In this document: in pieces, positions 16,674 to 25,497 of the stretch
How positions within the stretch are numbered: position 1 is the first letter of the stretch
Layout of the letters: every line of letters begins with the position of its first letter
Origin: Rhodococcus triatomae
Lineage (GTDB): Bacteria > Actinomycetota > Actinomycetes > Mycobacteriales > Mycobacteriaceae
Direction: 5' to 3'
Length of the DNA stretch: 64,000 nt
Assembly (NCBI RefSeq): GCF_014217785.1
Contig: NZ_CP048814.1
Coordinates: forward strand, 2,232,001-2,296,000
Notes under the pieces: model-generated
What the model was told of the DNA's origin: nothing
Databases searched by the model: none
What the model saw: only the letters and a program-made list of their open reading frames with translations
Position numbers and translations under genes: made by a program

Positions 16674-16693
16674 TACCTAGCACTTGCTTGGTA
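16674..16693. promoter_or_regulatory. candidate operator between divergent IclR and FadR-type genes
   Basis: Inverted repeat TACCTAGC (16674-16681) and GCTTGGTA (16686-16693), one mismatch, 4-nt spacer. It is 21 nt upstream of the IclR start and 78 nt upstream of the GntR-family start, a good position for repression or autoregulation. Confidence 0.45.
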
Positions 16694-16770
16694 TCCCGTG
16701 CGCGCCACGTTGTCGTTGTGGGCTCTCGCTGGGTGAGACCTGGCTCGGCGGTCCGTGAGACGATCAGCGG

Positions 16771-17490
16771 GTGGACCGCGTCGCAGGAGTTTCCTCCCAG
16801 CTGCACGACACGATCCTGGACCGGCTCGGCCAGGACATCGTGTCCGGCATCCTCGTACCCGGGACGACGATCTCGGCGGACGACGTGGTCCAGCGTTTCG
16901 ACGTGTCACGGACCGTCGTCCGCGAGGTCGTCCGTGTTCTCGAATCCCTCGGCTTGCTCGTGGTCCGGCGCCGGGTCGGTATCACGGTGCAGGGCCGAGA
17001 CTGCTGGAACTCACTCGACCCGAACGTGATCCGCTGGCAGTTGGCCGGTCCGCAGCGGTTCGAGCAATTGGCGATCCTCAGTGAACTGCGCTCGGGCATC
17101 GAGCCGCTCGCTGCGCGTCTCGCGGCCGCGAGGGCGACGCCCGAACAGTGCGGTGCGTTGACGTCGGCGGTGATCGGGATGTCGTCGACGTCCCGGGCCG
17201 CGGACACCGACGCGTATCTGCGTCATGACTCCGATTTCCATCGCACGCTGCTGGCGGCCTCGGGAAACCCGATGCTCCGGGCGATGGCGGACATCGTCGT
17301 GGAGATCCTCGAGGGCCGGACCCGGCATGCGCTCATGCCCCATGTTGCCGAGCCGGAGGCGATCCGCCTGCACGGGGTGGTCGCCTCGGCCGTGCAGGGC
17401 GGCGACGCGGAGACCGCCGAGGCGGCGATGCGGGAGATCGTCACCGAATCTGCTTCCGCCGTCGACGAATTGCGGGATGCGCAGCGGTGA
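16771..17490 (+). CDS. GntR-family regulator, FadR subfamily
   Basis: A 239-residue GntR protein. The winged helix is at about 5-75 (DVVQRFDVSRTVVREVVRVLESLGLLVVRRRVG), and the C-terminal all-helical FCD/FadR ligand domain contains the metal/ligand residues pattern DxxFHRTLLAASGNPML. Such regulators sense carboxylic acids, sugar acids or acyl-CoA. It starts at GTG 16771 and is divergent from IclR with a 117-nt shared region containing one palindrome. Target genes are not shown by the sequence; the adjacent acyl-CoA operon is the obvious candidate. Confidence 0.87.
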   Translation: MDRVAGVSSQLHDTILDRLGQDIVSGILVPGTTISADDVVQRFDVSRTVVREVVRVLESLGLLVVRRRVGITVQGRDCWNSLDPNVIRWQLAGPQRFEQLAILSELRSGIEPLAARLAAARATPEQCGALTSAVIGMSSTSRAADTDAYLRHDSDFHRTLLAASGNPMLRAMADIVVEILEGRTRHALMPHVAEPEAIRLHGVVASAVQGGDAETAEAAMREIVTESASAVDELRDAQR

Positions 17491-17558
17491 TGCCGCCAAC
17501 CCTCGGATACGAGTGCGATACGTGGTCGCTCGACAGCCCTGGGATGGAGTGCTTTCCG

Positions 17559-18164
17559 CTACGCCCCGGATTCCAGTTCCTCCAGGTAGCCGAGGGCATT
17601 GTCGACCAACTCGGGTAGGTCGGCAGACGGATCTTCTCGAAGTGCCGACATCGCCGCCATCAGGGCGCCGATCGCCGCACCGGCGACCGTGAGTGCCCGA
17701 AATCGATCGCGAGTGGCGTCGGGGCGTGTGGCGAGTACGTCGGCGAGCCGCTCCATCGTCTGCGAGTGCTGGTCGAACATGGCCGCGCGAAGACTCGGCT
17801 CGGTGACCACGAGGGCCAGTCGTTCGTGCATCTCGGTGCGTTGCTCGGCGGTGACCCCTGCGAAGAACGAGCGGAATGCCGCGCGGATCGCGCGGAGGGG
17901 TGGGACGTCGCCCGGTTGTTCGAGGAGGGCCTCGAAGATGACGGGGTCGAAGTCGTCTCGCAGAACGAGGTCTTCCTTGGTGGGGAAGTAGCGAAACAGA
18001 GTGGTTTCGGAGACCTCGGCCGCGTCGATGATCTGTTCGATGGTGGTCCCGCGGTACCCACGTTGCCGAAACAGTTGCAGGGCGTGGGCCTGGATCGTGG
18101 CTCTGGTTCTCGCCTTCTTGCGTTCCCGCAGGCTTCGAGCGGCACCCTCTGCTGGCGGTGGCAT
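17559..18164 (-). CDS. TetR-family regulator of the adjacent MFS pump
   Basis: A 201-residue TetR protein: DNA-binding helix-turn-helix at about 15-65 (GYRGTTIEQIIDAAEVSETTLFRYFPTKEDLV) and a ligand-binding helical C-terminus. The start at 18164 is fixed by GAGGGAG with 6-nt spacing; the frame is open 11 codons further. It follows the MFS gene by 29 nt on the same strand, so pump and regulator form one operon, whose promoter region carries a perfect 17-bp-arm palindrome, the likely binding site. Confidence 0.9.
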   Translation of the reverse strand: MPPPAEGAARSLRERKKARTRATIQAHALQLFRQRGYRGTTIEQIIDAAEVSETTLFRYFPTKEDLVLRDDFDPVIFEALLEQPGDVPPLRAIRAAFRSFFAGVTAEQRTEMHERLALVVTEPSLRAAMFDQHSQTMERLADVLATRPDATRDRFRALTVAGAAIGALMAAMSALREDPSADLPELVDNALGYLEELESGA

Positions 18165-18193
18165 GGACAACTCCCTCGATCGGACTCGACTCT

Positions 18194-19705
18194 TCATCGA
18201 TTATCGGTCATGGCGTTCTGCTGCCGCCGACTCGGAAGCAGTATGCGCGCACCGATGGCCCCGACCACCGCGATCGTTGCGGACACCATCAGGGCGACCC
18301 GCAGCCCGTCGACGAATGCGGTTCCGGCAGCGTCCGCAAGTTCGGACGCGCCGCTCTCGTCCGCGATGGCGAGTGCATCGAAGAGGCTGCTCCGCGCAGC
18401 GGCTGCAGCGCTTTCGGAGAGGCCGGAGACGTCGAGGCGCGCGTGGTAGACGGCCACGACGACGCTGCCCATGACGGCGGTTCCGAGTGGGCCGCTGGTC
18501 TTGTTGAGGGCTTGGACCACTGCTGATTCGGTTCCACTTCGTTCCTTCGTCAGGCCGGACAGGGCGACCGCAGTTGCGGCCGACATGGTGAGGCCGGTAC
18601 CCAGTCCCACGAGCGTCATCCATCCGCCGATGTAGGTCGAACTCGAACCGGGCCCCGTCGTCACTCCCCAGGCGAGTCCGGCGGCGAGAGCAAGGAATCC
18701 GACCGTGACCGTCGAACGCGCACCCATCCTCTGGGCCACGGGGCCGGCACTCGCCGAACCGACGACCATCCCGACGATGAGAGGCAACAAGCGCATGCCG
18801 GAAGTGAGGACGTCCTCGCCCTGTACTCCCTCGAAGTACTGCGGCATCGTCAACAGCACGCCGATCATCGCCATGCCTGCCAATCCGGCGAGGAGTGCAC
18901 CACCCATGAACGTGCGTGACGTGAGCAGCGACGGTGAGATCAACGGCCTTCCGTTCGGACGGCGCCCCAGCCGCCGCTCCCAGTACACGAACCACGACAA
19001 CGTGCAGACGCCGCCGATCAGCGCGAGCGCGACCACCGGGGTCACGCCGTCGTCTCCCGCTCGGATGAGTCCGTAGACGAACACCGTCAGGCCCACCACC
19101 GATGCGAGGGTTCCGGCGGGGTCCAGTCCAGGACGTTCGTCGGCCCGTGATTCGGGAACGATGAGACAACAGGCCACAATCGCGATCAGCACCACCGGCA
19201 CGTTGATCAGAAACACCCACCCCCACCAGAACTTCGACAGCATCCATCCGCCCAGGATCGGGCCGAGTGGAAGGGCCACGAAGTTGGCGGCCTGGTAGAT
19301 GCCGACGGCCTTCGGTCGCTCGTCGTCGTCGAACATGACGATCAAGGCGGACATTGCCATGACGGTGATTCCGGCCGCGGAAAGTCCTTGCAGCACACGA
19401 CCGATCATGAACTGCTCGACGGAGGTGGCGAAGGCGCACACCGTCGACGCGGTGCCGAAGACGAGCAACGAAACCACCGTGACTCGCTTTCTGCCGATCC
19501 AGTCGCCGACGAGGCCGATCGGCAGCACGGCGACCGCCATGACGAGCAGGTAGATCGTTTGGAACCAGACGAGATCGGATTGCGTGGCGTGGAGCTCGCG
19601 CGCCAGCACCGGCAGGGCGACCACGACGACCGTTCCGCCCAACCCGGCGGCGAGCACGCTCACCGTCACCGCAGCCAGTGCCCACCAGCGAGTGTTGTCG
19701 ACCAT
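18194..19705 (-). CDS. MFS multidrug exporter, DHA2 (EmrB/QacA) family
   Basis: A 503-residue membrane transporter with a 14-helix DHA2 pattern. It has a first helix ending TVVVVALPVLAREL, the motif GLVGDWIGRKRVTVV after helix 2, and a C-terminal basic tail. DHA2 pumps expel cationic or amphipathic drugs in exchange for protons. The start at 19705 uses GGAGGTGA upstream; two alternative in-frame starts (19723, 19756) would put the protein inside the palindromic operator. It heads an operon with a TetR regulator and is probably derepressed by its own substrates. Confidence 0.9.
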   Translation of the reverse strand: MVDNTRWWALAAVTVSVLAAGLGGTVVVVALPVLARELHATQSDLVWFQTIYLLVMAVAVLPIGLVGDWIGRKRVTVVSLLVFGTASTVCAFATSVEQFMIGRVLQGLSAAGITVMAMSALIVMFDDDERPKAVGIYQAANFVALPLGPILGGWMLSKFWWGWVFLINVPVVLIAIVACCLIVPESRADERPGLDPAGTLASVVGLTVFVYGLIRAGDDGVTPVVALALIGGVCTLSWFVYWERRLGRRPNGRPLISPSLLTSRTFMGGALLAGLAGMAMIGVLLTMPQYFEGVQGEDVLTSGMRLLPLIVGMVVGSASAGPVAQRMGARSTVTVGFLALAAGLAWGVTTGPGSSSTYIGGWMTLVGLGTGLTMSAATAVALSGLTKERSGTESAVVQALNKTSGPLGTAVMGSVVVAVYHARLDVSGLSESAAAAARSSLFDALAIADESGASELADAAGTAFVDGLRVALMVSATIAVVGAIGARILLPSRRQQNAMTDNR

Positions 19706-19723
19706 CACGGATGTCACCTCCAT

Positions 19724-19763
19724 AAAGTGGGTGTTACCTTTAAATGAAGGTAACACCCACTTT
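19724..19763. promoter_or_regulatory. perfect palindromic operator for the TetR/MFS operon
   Basis: Two perfect 17-nt arms, AAAGTGGGTGTTACCTT (19724-19740) and its complement (19747-19763), separated by TAAATG. The site is 19-58 nt upstream of the MFS start. Length and position fit a TetR-family operator, possibly bound by two dimers as in QacR. Confidence 0.8.
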
Positions 19764-19810
19764 GTGTGAGGTCGAGTCCGCGGTCTCGCTCTTGCGAAGA
19801 CCGTGCCGGG

Positions 19811-20770
19811 TCACGGGGCTGTGAACCCGCCGCCGTATCTGCCGGCGAGCTCCGCGCCGATGCGCGCCAGCTCGGCCTGCACGTCATGTGGTTCGAGCAC
19901 CTCGACCTGCGTGCCCCAGCCGGCCAGGTTGCGGGCGATGTCCAAGGGGGTGGGCGCGGCGAGCCGTACTCGGGCGCGACCGTCCTCCGTATCGCCGTCG
20001 TCGTGGCAATGGCGCCCGAAATGGTCCCGCAGAATCGGCAGGAATCGGCGTTCGATCAGCACGGTCGCCCACGTGGCGCTGCGCCGCTCCTCCATCTTCC
20101 CGACCACCTCGTCCCACGCTTCGGCGAGCGCGAAGTCGTCCGGTCGGGCGGCCTGTCGATCGGTGGGTTCGGCCTCGACGATCCGGTCGACGCGGAACGT
20201 GCGCCGGCCCCGCTCGGTTCCGGCGATCAGGTACCAGGACCCGTCCTTGTCGACCAGCCCCCACGGGTCGACCACACGCTCGGATCGATGCCGAGCAGCA
20301 TTCTCGTAGGTCAGTGCGACCTTCCGCCTGCGCACCACGGCAGACTGCAACATCTCCACCACCGCGGGGCGGTCGTCGTGGCGCTCGCCCCACGCGGTCG
20401 GGTCGATCATGGTGGCGTCGGCCGCCGCTTCCGCCTCGGCGCGGAAGGTCTGCGGCAGCGCGCGCACGAGCTTGCGTAGTGCGGCTTTGACCTCGGGCGA
20501 CACCGCCGCACTGGGCCCGATCAGCAGGAACAATGCCTGGGCCTCGCTCGCGGACAGTCCGGACAGATCGGTACGCGCACCACCGACGAGCGACCAGCCA
20601 CCTCCACGTCCGGGCTGCGAGTAGACGGGGACGCCGGCGGTGGACAGTGCCTCGAGGTCGCGTCTGGCGGTGGCGACGGACACCTCGAGTTCGCCGGCGA
20701 CCTCGGCAGCGGTCACCTGCCCCCGGTTCTGCATGAGCAGGAGGGTGGCCACGAGTCGGTCTGCGCGCAT
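19811..20770 (-). CDS. HTH-WYL transcriptional regulator (YafY/DeoR-type)
   Basis: A 319-residue regulator: N-terminal DeoR-like winged helix (RADRLVATLLLMQNRGQVTAAEVAGELEVS), a middle WYL domain (VVDPWGLVDKDGSWYLIAGTERGRRTFRVDRI) and a C-terminal WCX extension. The family binds DNA and senses nucleotides or small ligands. The ATG at 20770 gives the usual MRADRL opening. It is divergent from a VOC-fold gene, the common actinobacterial layout in which the WYL protein controls that neighbour. Confidence 0.86.
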   Translation of the reverse strand: MRADRLVATLLLMQNRGQVTAAEVAGELEVSVATARRDLEALSTAGVPVYSQPGRGGGWSLVGGARTDLSGLSASEAQALFLLIGPSAAVSPEVKAALRKLVRALPQTFRAEAEAAADATMIDPTAWGERHDDRPAVVEMLQSAVVRRRKVALTYENAARHRSERVVDPWGLVDKDGSWYLIAGTERGRRTFRVDRIVEAEPTDRQAARPDDFALAEAWDEVVGKMEERRSATWATVLIERRFLPILRDHFGRHCHDDGDTEDGRARVRLAAPTPLDIARNLAGWGTQVEVLEPHDVQAELARIGAELAGRYGGGFTAP

Positions 20771-20835
20771 GAATCTCATCTTTGCCGAGAAAGTGATCAA
20801 TTGGTGAGCACTTTGAGCGGCAGCATGAGATTCGT
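20769..20835. promoter_or_regulatory. inverted ATGAGATTC half-sites flanking the WYL/VOC promoter
   Basis: ATGAATCTCAT at 20769-20779 and ATGAGATTCGT at 20825-20835 are inverted copies, 10 of 11 matching, 45 nt apart. They frame the divergent promoter region and could be paired binding sites for the WYL regulator. Confidence 0.35.
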
Positions 20836-20863
20836 CAACGACAACGAGAGAAGGGATTCACCG

Positions 20864-21277
20864 ATGTTGCGAGGACTCACCACCGTCAGCTTCTTCGCCG
20901 ACGACGTTGCCGCCGCTCGAGACTGGTACACCGAGGTGCTGGGTATCGACCCCTATTTCACCCGTCCCGAGGAAGGCCCTGCGGCGTACATCGAGTACCG
21001 GATCGGCGACTTCCAGCACGAGCTCGGGATCATCGACCGCCGGTTCGCACCGCACGCCGCCACGGAGCAACCCGCCGGCCAGGTGACGTACTGGCACGTG
21101 GACGACGTCGACGCCGGCTTCGAACGGTTGCTCTCGCTCGGCGCCACCGTCCACGACAAGCCCACGACGCGCGGACCCGGGTTCGTCACCGCCTCCGTCG
21201 TCGACCCGTTCGGGAACATCCTCGGCGTGATGTTCAACCAGCACTACCTCGACACCGTCGACGCGAAGGAGGCGTGA
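20864..21277 (+). CDS. VOC-family (glyoxalase/bleomycin-resistance fold) protein
   Basis: A 137-residue vicinal-oxygen-chelate protein with paired beta-alpha-beta modules: start LTTVSFFADDVAAARDWYTEVLG and end VVDPFGNILGVMFN. VOC proteins use metal to isomerise, open or sequester small substrates; the substrate here is unknown. ATG 20864 has AAGGGA 8 nt upstream; the upstream in-frame codons overlap the regulatory half-site. It is followed after 1 nt by a YdeI-like gene, forming a two-gene unit. Confidence 0.84.
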   Translation: MLRGLTTVSFFADDVAAARDWYTEVLGIDPYFTRPEEGPAAYIEYRIGDFQHELGIIDRRFAPHAATEQPAGQVTYWHVDDVDAGFERLLSLGATVHDKPTTRGPGFVTASVVDPFGNILGVMFNQHYLDTVDAKEA

Positions 21278-21278
21278 G

Positions 21279-21863
21279 ATGCAGACCCTCGTTGCCAGCT
21301 CGGCCGCCGTCTGGCGCGACTGGCTGAGTCGAAACGGTCAGTCCGAGAAAGAGATCTGGCTGATCATCCACCACAAGGACAGCGGAACACCGAGTCTGCG
21401 CTATCACGAGGTGATCGAGCACGCCCTGTGTTTCGGATGGATCGACGGACTGCATCGCACCCACGACGAGCACAGCTCACGGCTCCGGTTCACGCCACGC
21501 AATCTGCGTAGCACGTGGAGCAGCGTGAACCGGACACGTGCAGCGAACATGATCGAGCAAGGTCTGATGACCGAACAAGGCCAGGCGCTCGTCGATCTGG
21601 CAAAGGAGAAGGGGACGTGGCAGGTCCTGCCGGACGACGGCTCGGAACTGCCCGACGACCTGCGCGAGTCCCTGCACCGAAACGCGGTGGCACGCGAGAA
21701 CTTCGAGAGCTTTCCGCCATCGTCGAAGCGGCTGATCCTGGAATGGATCGTGACGGCGAAGAAGGCGGACACCCGTCGGCGCCGAATAGACAGGACCGTC
21801 GAACTCGCGGAGGCCGGTATCCGGGCCAATCACCCCGGAGTGCGGATGAGGAATGCCGGTTGA
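21279..21863 (+). CDS. YdeI/OmpD-associated family protein
   Basis: A 194-residue protein matching the YdeI/OmpD-associated group. It has an N-terminal WRDWLSRNGQSEKEIWLIIHHKDSG and the block CFGWIDGLHRTHDEHSSRLRFTPR, with a basic C-terminal tail rich in KKADTRRRRIDR. Family members are linked to bacteriocin tolerance and stress in some bacteria, but no molecular activity is established. It is translationally coupled (1-nt gap) to the VOC gene. Confidence 0.82.
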   Translation: MQTLVASSAAVWRDWLSRNGQSEKEIWLIIHHKDSGTPSLRYHEVIEHALCFGWIDGLHRTHDEHSSRLRFTPRNLRSTWSSVNRTRAANMIEQGLMTEQGQALVDLAKEKGTWQVLPDDGSELPDDLRESLHRNAVARENFESFPPSSKRLILEWIVTAKKADTRRRRIDRTVELAEAGIRANHPGVRMRNAG

Positions 21864-22118
21864 TGGCCGCTGGGGCCTGGTCGCGGCGGCGACCGGCGGC
21901 GGTCCCTCAGGAAGGGACGGTACCCGGCATGCACCGACGTGGATGCTTGGTATCCTGCTGGCAGGCAATTCGATGGGCCTGCCGCTCGCTCCGAGATTCT
22001 CGGTCTGGTGAACGCATCGAGCGGTTCTCCTGTCGGAGGTTCCCGTGACTGTCACGGTGCCACGGACGGCAACGCGAGCACCGACCATTTTCTTCGGCAC
22101 CGGGATAGCGACGACATC

Positions 22119-22649
22119 ATGGACCTGACCCCGAACGACGCCAAGGCGGCCGCGAAGGCACTGCGACGCAGCCTGGCCGCGACCGACGTCACCATCAGCC
22201 ACAGCCGCGCGCTGGAGATCGTCGCGCAGCAACTCGGCTTCACCGACTGGAACACCGCCTCTGCCGTGCTCTCCACCGCGCGTGGAGGTTCGGGTGCGGC
22301 GGTTCCGGTACTCCGGATGCACGACGAGGCGCTGACGCGGGAGTTCTATCTGGACTACCTGGGCTTCGGTGTCGAGTGGGAGCACCGCTTCGAGCCCGGT
22401 ATGCCGCTGTACCTGCGCATCCGCCGCGACGAGACGGTGCTGGACCTGTCGGAGCATCACGGTGACGGCACGCCGGGTACCGCGGTGTGGATACCCGTCG
22501 GCAGTGCGGACGCATTCCACGCCGACATCTCGGCGCGGCCGTACCCCCGCCTCCGTCCCGGCATCGACCGTGACGCTCCCGGCGGACCCACGATCGAAGT
22601 CACCGATCCTTCCGGGAACATCTTGCGCTTCTGCGAACCCGCAGGCTGA
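22119..22649 (+). CDS. glyoxalase-superfamily protein with N-terminal helical domain
   Basis: A 176-residue protein. The first ~55 residues form the helical DAKAAAKALRRSLA...LGFTDWNTA module found ahead of some actinobacterial glyoxalase-like domains. Residues 65-176 are a single VOC module ending VTDPSGNILRFCEP. Likely binds a small toxic or signalling compound; bleomycin-type resistance is possible but not shown. The ATG at 22119 is used because the homologous region begins there; the open frame extends 180 nt upstream without family resemblance. Confidence 0.8.
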   Translation: MDLTPNDAKAAAKALRRSLAATDVTISHSRALEIVAQQLGFTDWNTASAVLSTARGGSGAAVPVLRMHDEALTREFYLDYLGFGVEWEHRFEPGMPLYLRIRRDETVLDLSEHHGDGTPGTAVWIPVGSADAFHADISARPYPRLRPGIDRDAPGGPTIEVTDPSGNILRFCEPAG

Positions 22650-22728
22650 CCAGAGGGTTCTGGGCTTCGCCTGCGTCGCCGGTGCCCGAGCACGTGGCGC
22701 AGTCCAGGGTTGACCCCGCGTTGCTCGG

Positions 22729-23502
22729 TTACTTCCGGAAGGCCTCGAAGGTCCACACCTTGTCTGCGGGGGTAGGAGCGTGGCCGGCTCGATATCCGCC
22801 GTGGATGGACACATCGGCGAATCCGGCGTGGTGCAGCATGGCGGTGAACTCTGCCGTCCCGAACCACAGCAGCGAGAAGACTTGAAGCTCGGTGTGGGTC
22901 AACATGCCCTCGTCCCACCGCTCGTAGCGGAGCCAGCTGGTCGACCGCTGGGCGATCGGGTCGGTGGTCTTCTGCCACGTGGAGAGTGTGATCAGGACCC
23001 CGTCGTGCTGCCAATGGCGGACCGGATCGGGGCCTTCGACGTGCAGCGATGGCGGCTCGAGGTCGACGATGAGTCGCCCGCCCGGGGCGAGGTTGCCGTG
23101 CATTGCCTCGAGCGCGGCGTAAGCGCTGTCGCGGTCCGGGACAAGAGCGAAGGAGCCGGTCGGGATGATGATCGCCTCGTACGTGTACTCATCGCGGTGG
23201 GCGGTCATGTCGGCCTCGAAGACGTCCGCGGTGAGCCCGTGTCGGGCGCAGTTGGTGCGGCACTGCTCGAGCATGGCAGTCGAGGCATCGTAACCCCGTA
23301 CAGAAAAGCCCTGCTGGAGCAGGGGTATCAGGATGCGCCCTGTACCCACCGCGGGTTCGAGAACGGGACCGGCCACGCCGCGCAGGCGCGACGAGTAGAA
23401 CTCGACGTCCCCGAAGGACGTTCCGATCGGCTTGTCGAGTTCGTACGCCAGAGTGGCCAGCGGACCGTACTCCCAGGCGCTGCCCCTCACTTCTGTCGAC
23501 AC
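22729..23502 (-). CDS. class I SAM-dependent methyltransferase
   Basis: A 257-residue methyltransferase with a Rossmann-like domain. The SAM motif is VLEPAVGTGRILIPLLQQGFSVRGYDAS (about 47-74), followed by EADM (motif II) and a post-I LAPGGRLIVDLEPPS. The substrate is unknown. GTG start at 23502 with GAGGTGG upstream. The gene is isolated, facing a 648-nt non-coding stretch. Confidence 0.85.
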   Translation of the reverse strand: MSTEVRGSAWEYGPLATLAYELDKPIGTSFGDVEFYSSRLRGVAGPVLEPAVGTGRILIPLLQQGFSVRGYDASTAMLEQCRTNCARHGLTADVFEADMTAHRDEYTYEAIIIPTGSFALVPDRDSAYAALEAMHGNLAPGGRLIVDLEPPSLHVEGPDPVRHWQHDGVLITLSTWQKTTDPIAQRSTSWLRYERWDEGMLTHTELQVFSLLWFGTAEFTAMLHHAGFADVSIHGGYRAGHAPTPADKVWTFEAFRK

Positions 23503-24150
23503 AGATCCACCTCATCCACACCTGCACCTCGCGGCGCCGAATGCATATCGCGTGCACGGTATCCGCCGGGCCCGTTCCTGTCGAACCTATTTCGACCAGA
23601 GCGGAGACGGCCGAACTGTCACGAGGACGACAGTCACGACCGCTTCCGGTTCATCTGGATGCTGCGCATGCGAACGGTTCCGCTCCAGTGGAAACCGCGA
23701 GAATGGGACGGACAAGTGGTAATTAGCTGGGTTTGCGACCCGCTCCGCTGCCGTGAGAACACCGACCCCGCGTTCGAAATCTCGGTTGTACTCCGCAATT
23801 TCAGTTCTCACGATCGAGTTCGTCGACACGTTTCGGCCCGCCCGTCGTAGTGCCGGATGATCACCTACCGTCGATCTCCCCCGGCGAGCCTACGTGTGCA
23901 GTGCCTCAGCAGAACATCCGGTTGATCAGCAATCCGCTCGATCCCACCCTTCAGGGTGACGTGATCGCCTGTCAGTCCCGGGGCCAACAGTCTTGAACTG
24001 AGGGTACAGGCAGAAACGTATGGTCCGACCGCGGATTGCCGGTTGATCCGGCACCGGGGCTTGGATGTGATGTGAGTACCGCTCCAGTGGTCGCCATCAC
24101 ACAGACCCGGGTAGCCGAGCTTCCTGAGCGCTCACATTCGGAGGACATTC
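23503..24150. other. 648-nt intergenic region with no convincing gene
   Basis: Divergent promoter region between the methyltransferase and an MFS gene. Its base composition is less GC-biased than the genes around it. An 80-codon minus-strand frame (23587-23829, GTG start) is present but lacks consistent third-position bias and any recognisable family. I saw no tRNA, riboswitch or strong palindrome. The last 15 nt hold the GGAGGAC ribosome site of the MFS gene. Confidence 0.6.
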
Positions 24151-25497
24151 ATGGTTACGACAGAAGCCCGTCTCGGCGACGTCGGAGTACGACCGCCGCG
24201 CCAGGCAAACCGGCGTGCGTGGGGAATCGTCGTGTTGCTGTTCCTGTTCTTCACGCTGAACTTCGCCGACAAGGCGGCGATCGGTTTGGGAAGTGAGCAG
24301 ATCCGTGCGGATCTTGGTCTCACAGCGGGGCAGTACGGATTGCTCAGCAGTGCATTCTTCTGGTTGTTCGCGGTCGGGGCGGTCACTCTCACCGCCGTGC
24401 TCCGCAAGATCTCGTATACCTGGGGCGCAGGTCTGCTGATGCTCACTTGGATCGCGAGCATGCTCCCGCTGACCGTCCCCACATCGTTCGGCGTGCTCCT
24501 CGCGTGCCGTGTTGCGTTGGGTTTCTTCGAGGGTCCCGCGCACGCGCTGTGTCAGTCGATTGTCGCGGATCGGTTTGCGCCCGAGAAGCGGGCGACTGCA
24601 GGAGCCGTGGTCAATGCCGGATCGTCGGTGGGGCCGCTGGTAGCCGCGCCCGTGCTGACCTGGGTGATCCTGACCTGGTCGTGGCACGCCGCGTTCGTGG
24701 CCTTGGTGGGGGTGGGAGTGCTCTGGCTGATCGGCTGGTTCTGGTACACCGAGAAGTTGCCGTTCAAGCGGAGCGATACTCCGGCAACGGGTGACGCGAA
24801 GGTCGAAGACCCCAACGGCAATATCGTGGTTCCGTTCCACCGTCTGCTGACGCTGCAGAGTTTCTGGGGTCTGGTCCTCCTGTCGTTCGCCGGCTACCTC
24901 ATTTCCTCGCTCAAGGTGGCATGGCTGCCCGCGTTCATGAACGAGGGGCTCGGATATTCCGCGACCACGGTCGGGATGCTGGTGACCCTGCCGTACATCG
25001 CCGCGGTCGGTGTCCTGCTTTCGGCGGGCCTGCTGTCCGGCCGGCTGATGCGAAAGGGCTGCAGCTCGCGAGTCGCCCGTGGCTACGTCACCGGCGCGTA
25101 CCTGCTGGTCGGCGGGTTGTCGATGATCGTCTTCACCCAATTGCCGGCCGGGCCCGCCCAGATGGTCTTCGTGATCGTGGCGTTCGCCGTCAACAGTGTG
25201 GCATTCTCCGTCGCCTTTGCCGGTGCATCGGATTTCTTGCCTGCCAAGCAGCGGGTGGCGTTCTTCGGATGCATCATCGCGGCCTACAGCGTCGCCGGCA
25301 TCGTGGCGCCTTTCGGCCTCGGGCTCATCGTCGAGCACGCGCCGACTGCGGCCCAGGGCTACTCGACCGGCTTCATGTTCGTCGGTGTCACGGTATGCGT
25401 GCTCGGCGTCATCGGCGGCCTGATGCTCAACCCGGAAAAGGCCAAGGCACGGCTCGAGCAGCTGACCCTGGAGTACGCGGCACGAGAGGCACGGTGA
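24151..25497 (+). CDS. MFS transporter, anion/organic-acid symporter type
   Basis: A 448-residue 12-helix MFS protein. Helix 1 carries FFTLNFADKAAIGLGSEQI, as in ACS-type transporters of organic acids, and helices 4-5 contain ACRVALGFFEGPAHALCQSIVADRF. It heads an operon with a CoA transferase and an acyl-CoA dehydrogenase, so it probably imports the carboxylic acid that those enzymes activate and oxidise. Strong ribosome site GGAGGAC 5 nt before ATG; its stop overlaps the next start. Confidence 0.85.
   Translation: MVTTEARLGDVGVRPPRQANRRAWGIVVLLFLFFTLNFADKAAIGLGSEQIRADLGLTAGQYGLLSSAFFWLFAVGAVTLTAVLRKISYTWGAGLLMLTWIASMLPLTVPTSFGVLLACRVALGFFEGPAHALCQSIVADRFAPEKRATAGAVVNAGSSVGPLVAAPVLTWVILTWSWHAAFVALVGVGVLWLIGWFWYTEKLPFKRSDTPATGDAKVEDPNGNIVVPFHRLLTLQSFWGLVLLSFAGYLISSLKVAWLPAFMNEGLGYSATTVGMLVTLPYIAAVGVLLSAGLLSGRLMRKGCSSRVARGYVTGAYLLVGGLSMIVFTQLPAGPAQMVFVIVAFAVNSVAFSVAFAGASDFLPAKQRVAFFGCIIAAYSVAGIVAPFGLGLIVEHAPTAAQGYSTGFMFVGVTVCVLGVIGGLMLNPEKAKARLEQLTLEYAAREAR

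Noticed and set aside
23587-23829. 80-codon minus-strand frame in the 648-nt gap
   Set aside because: GTG start, no ribosome site, no recognisable family and weak codon bias; left as intergenic.
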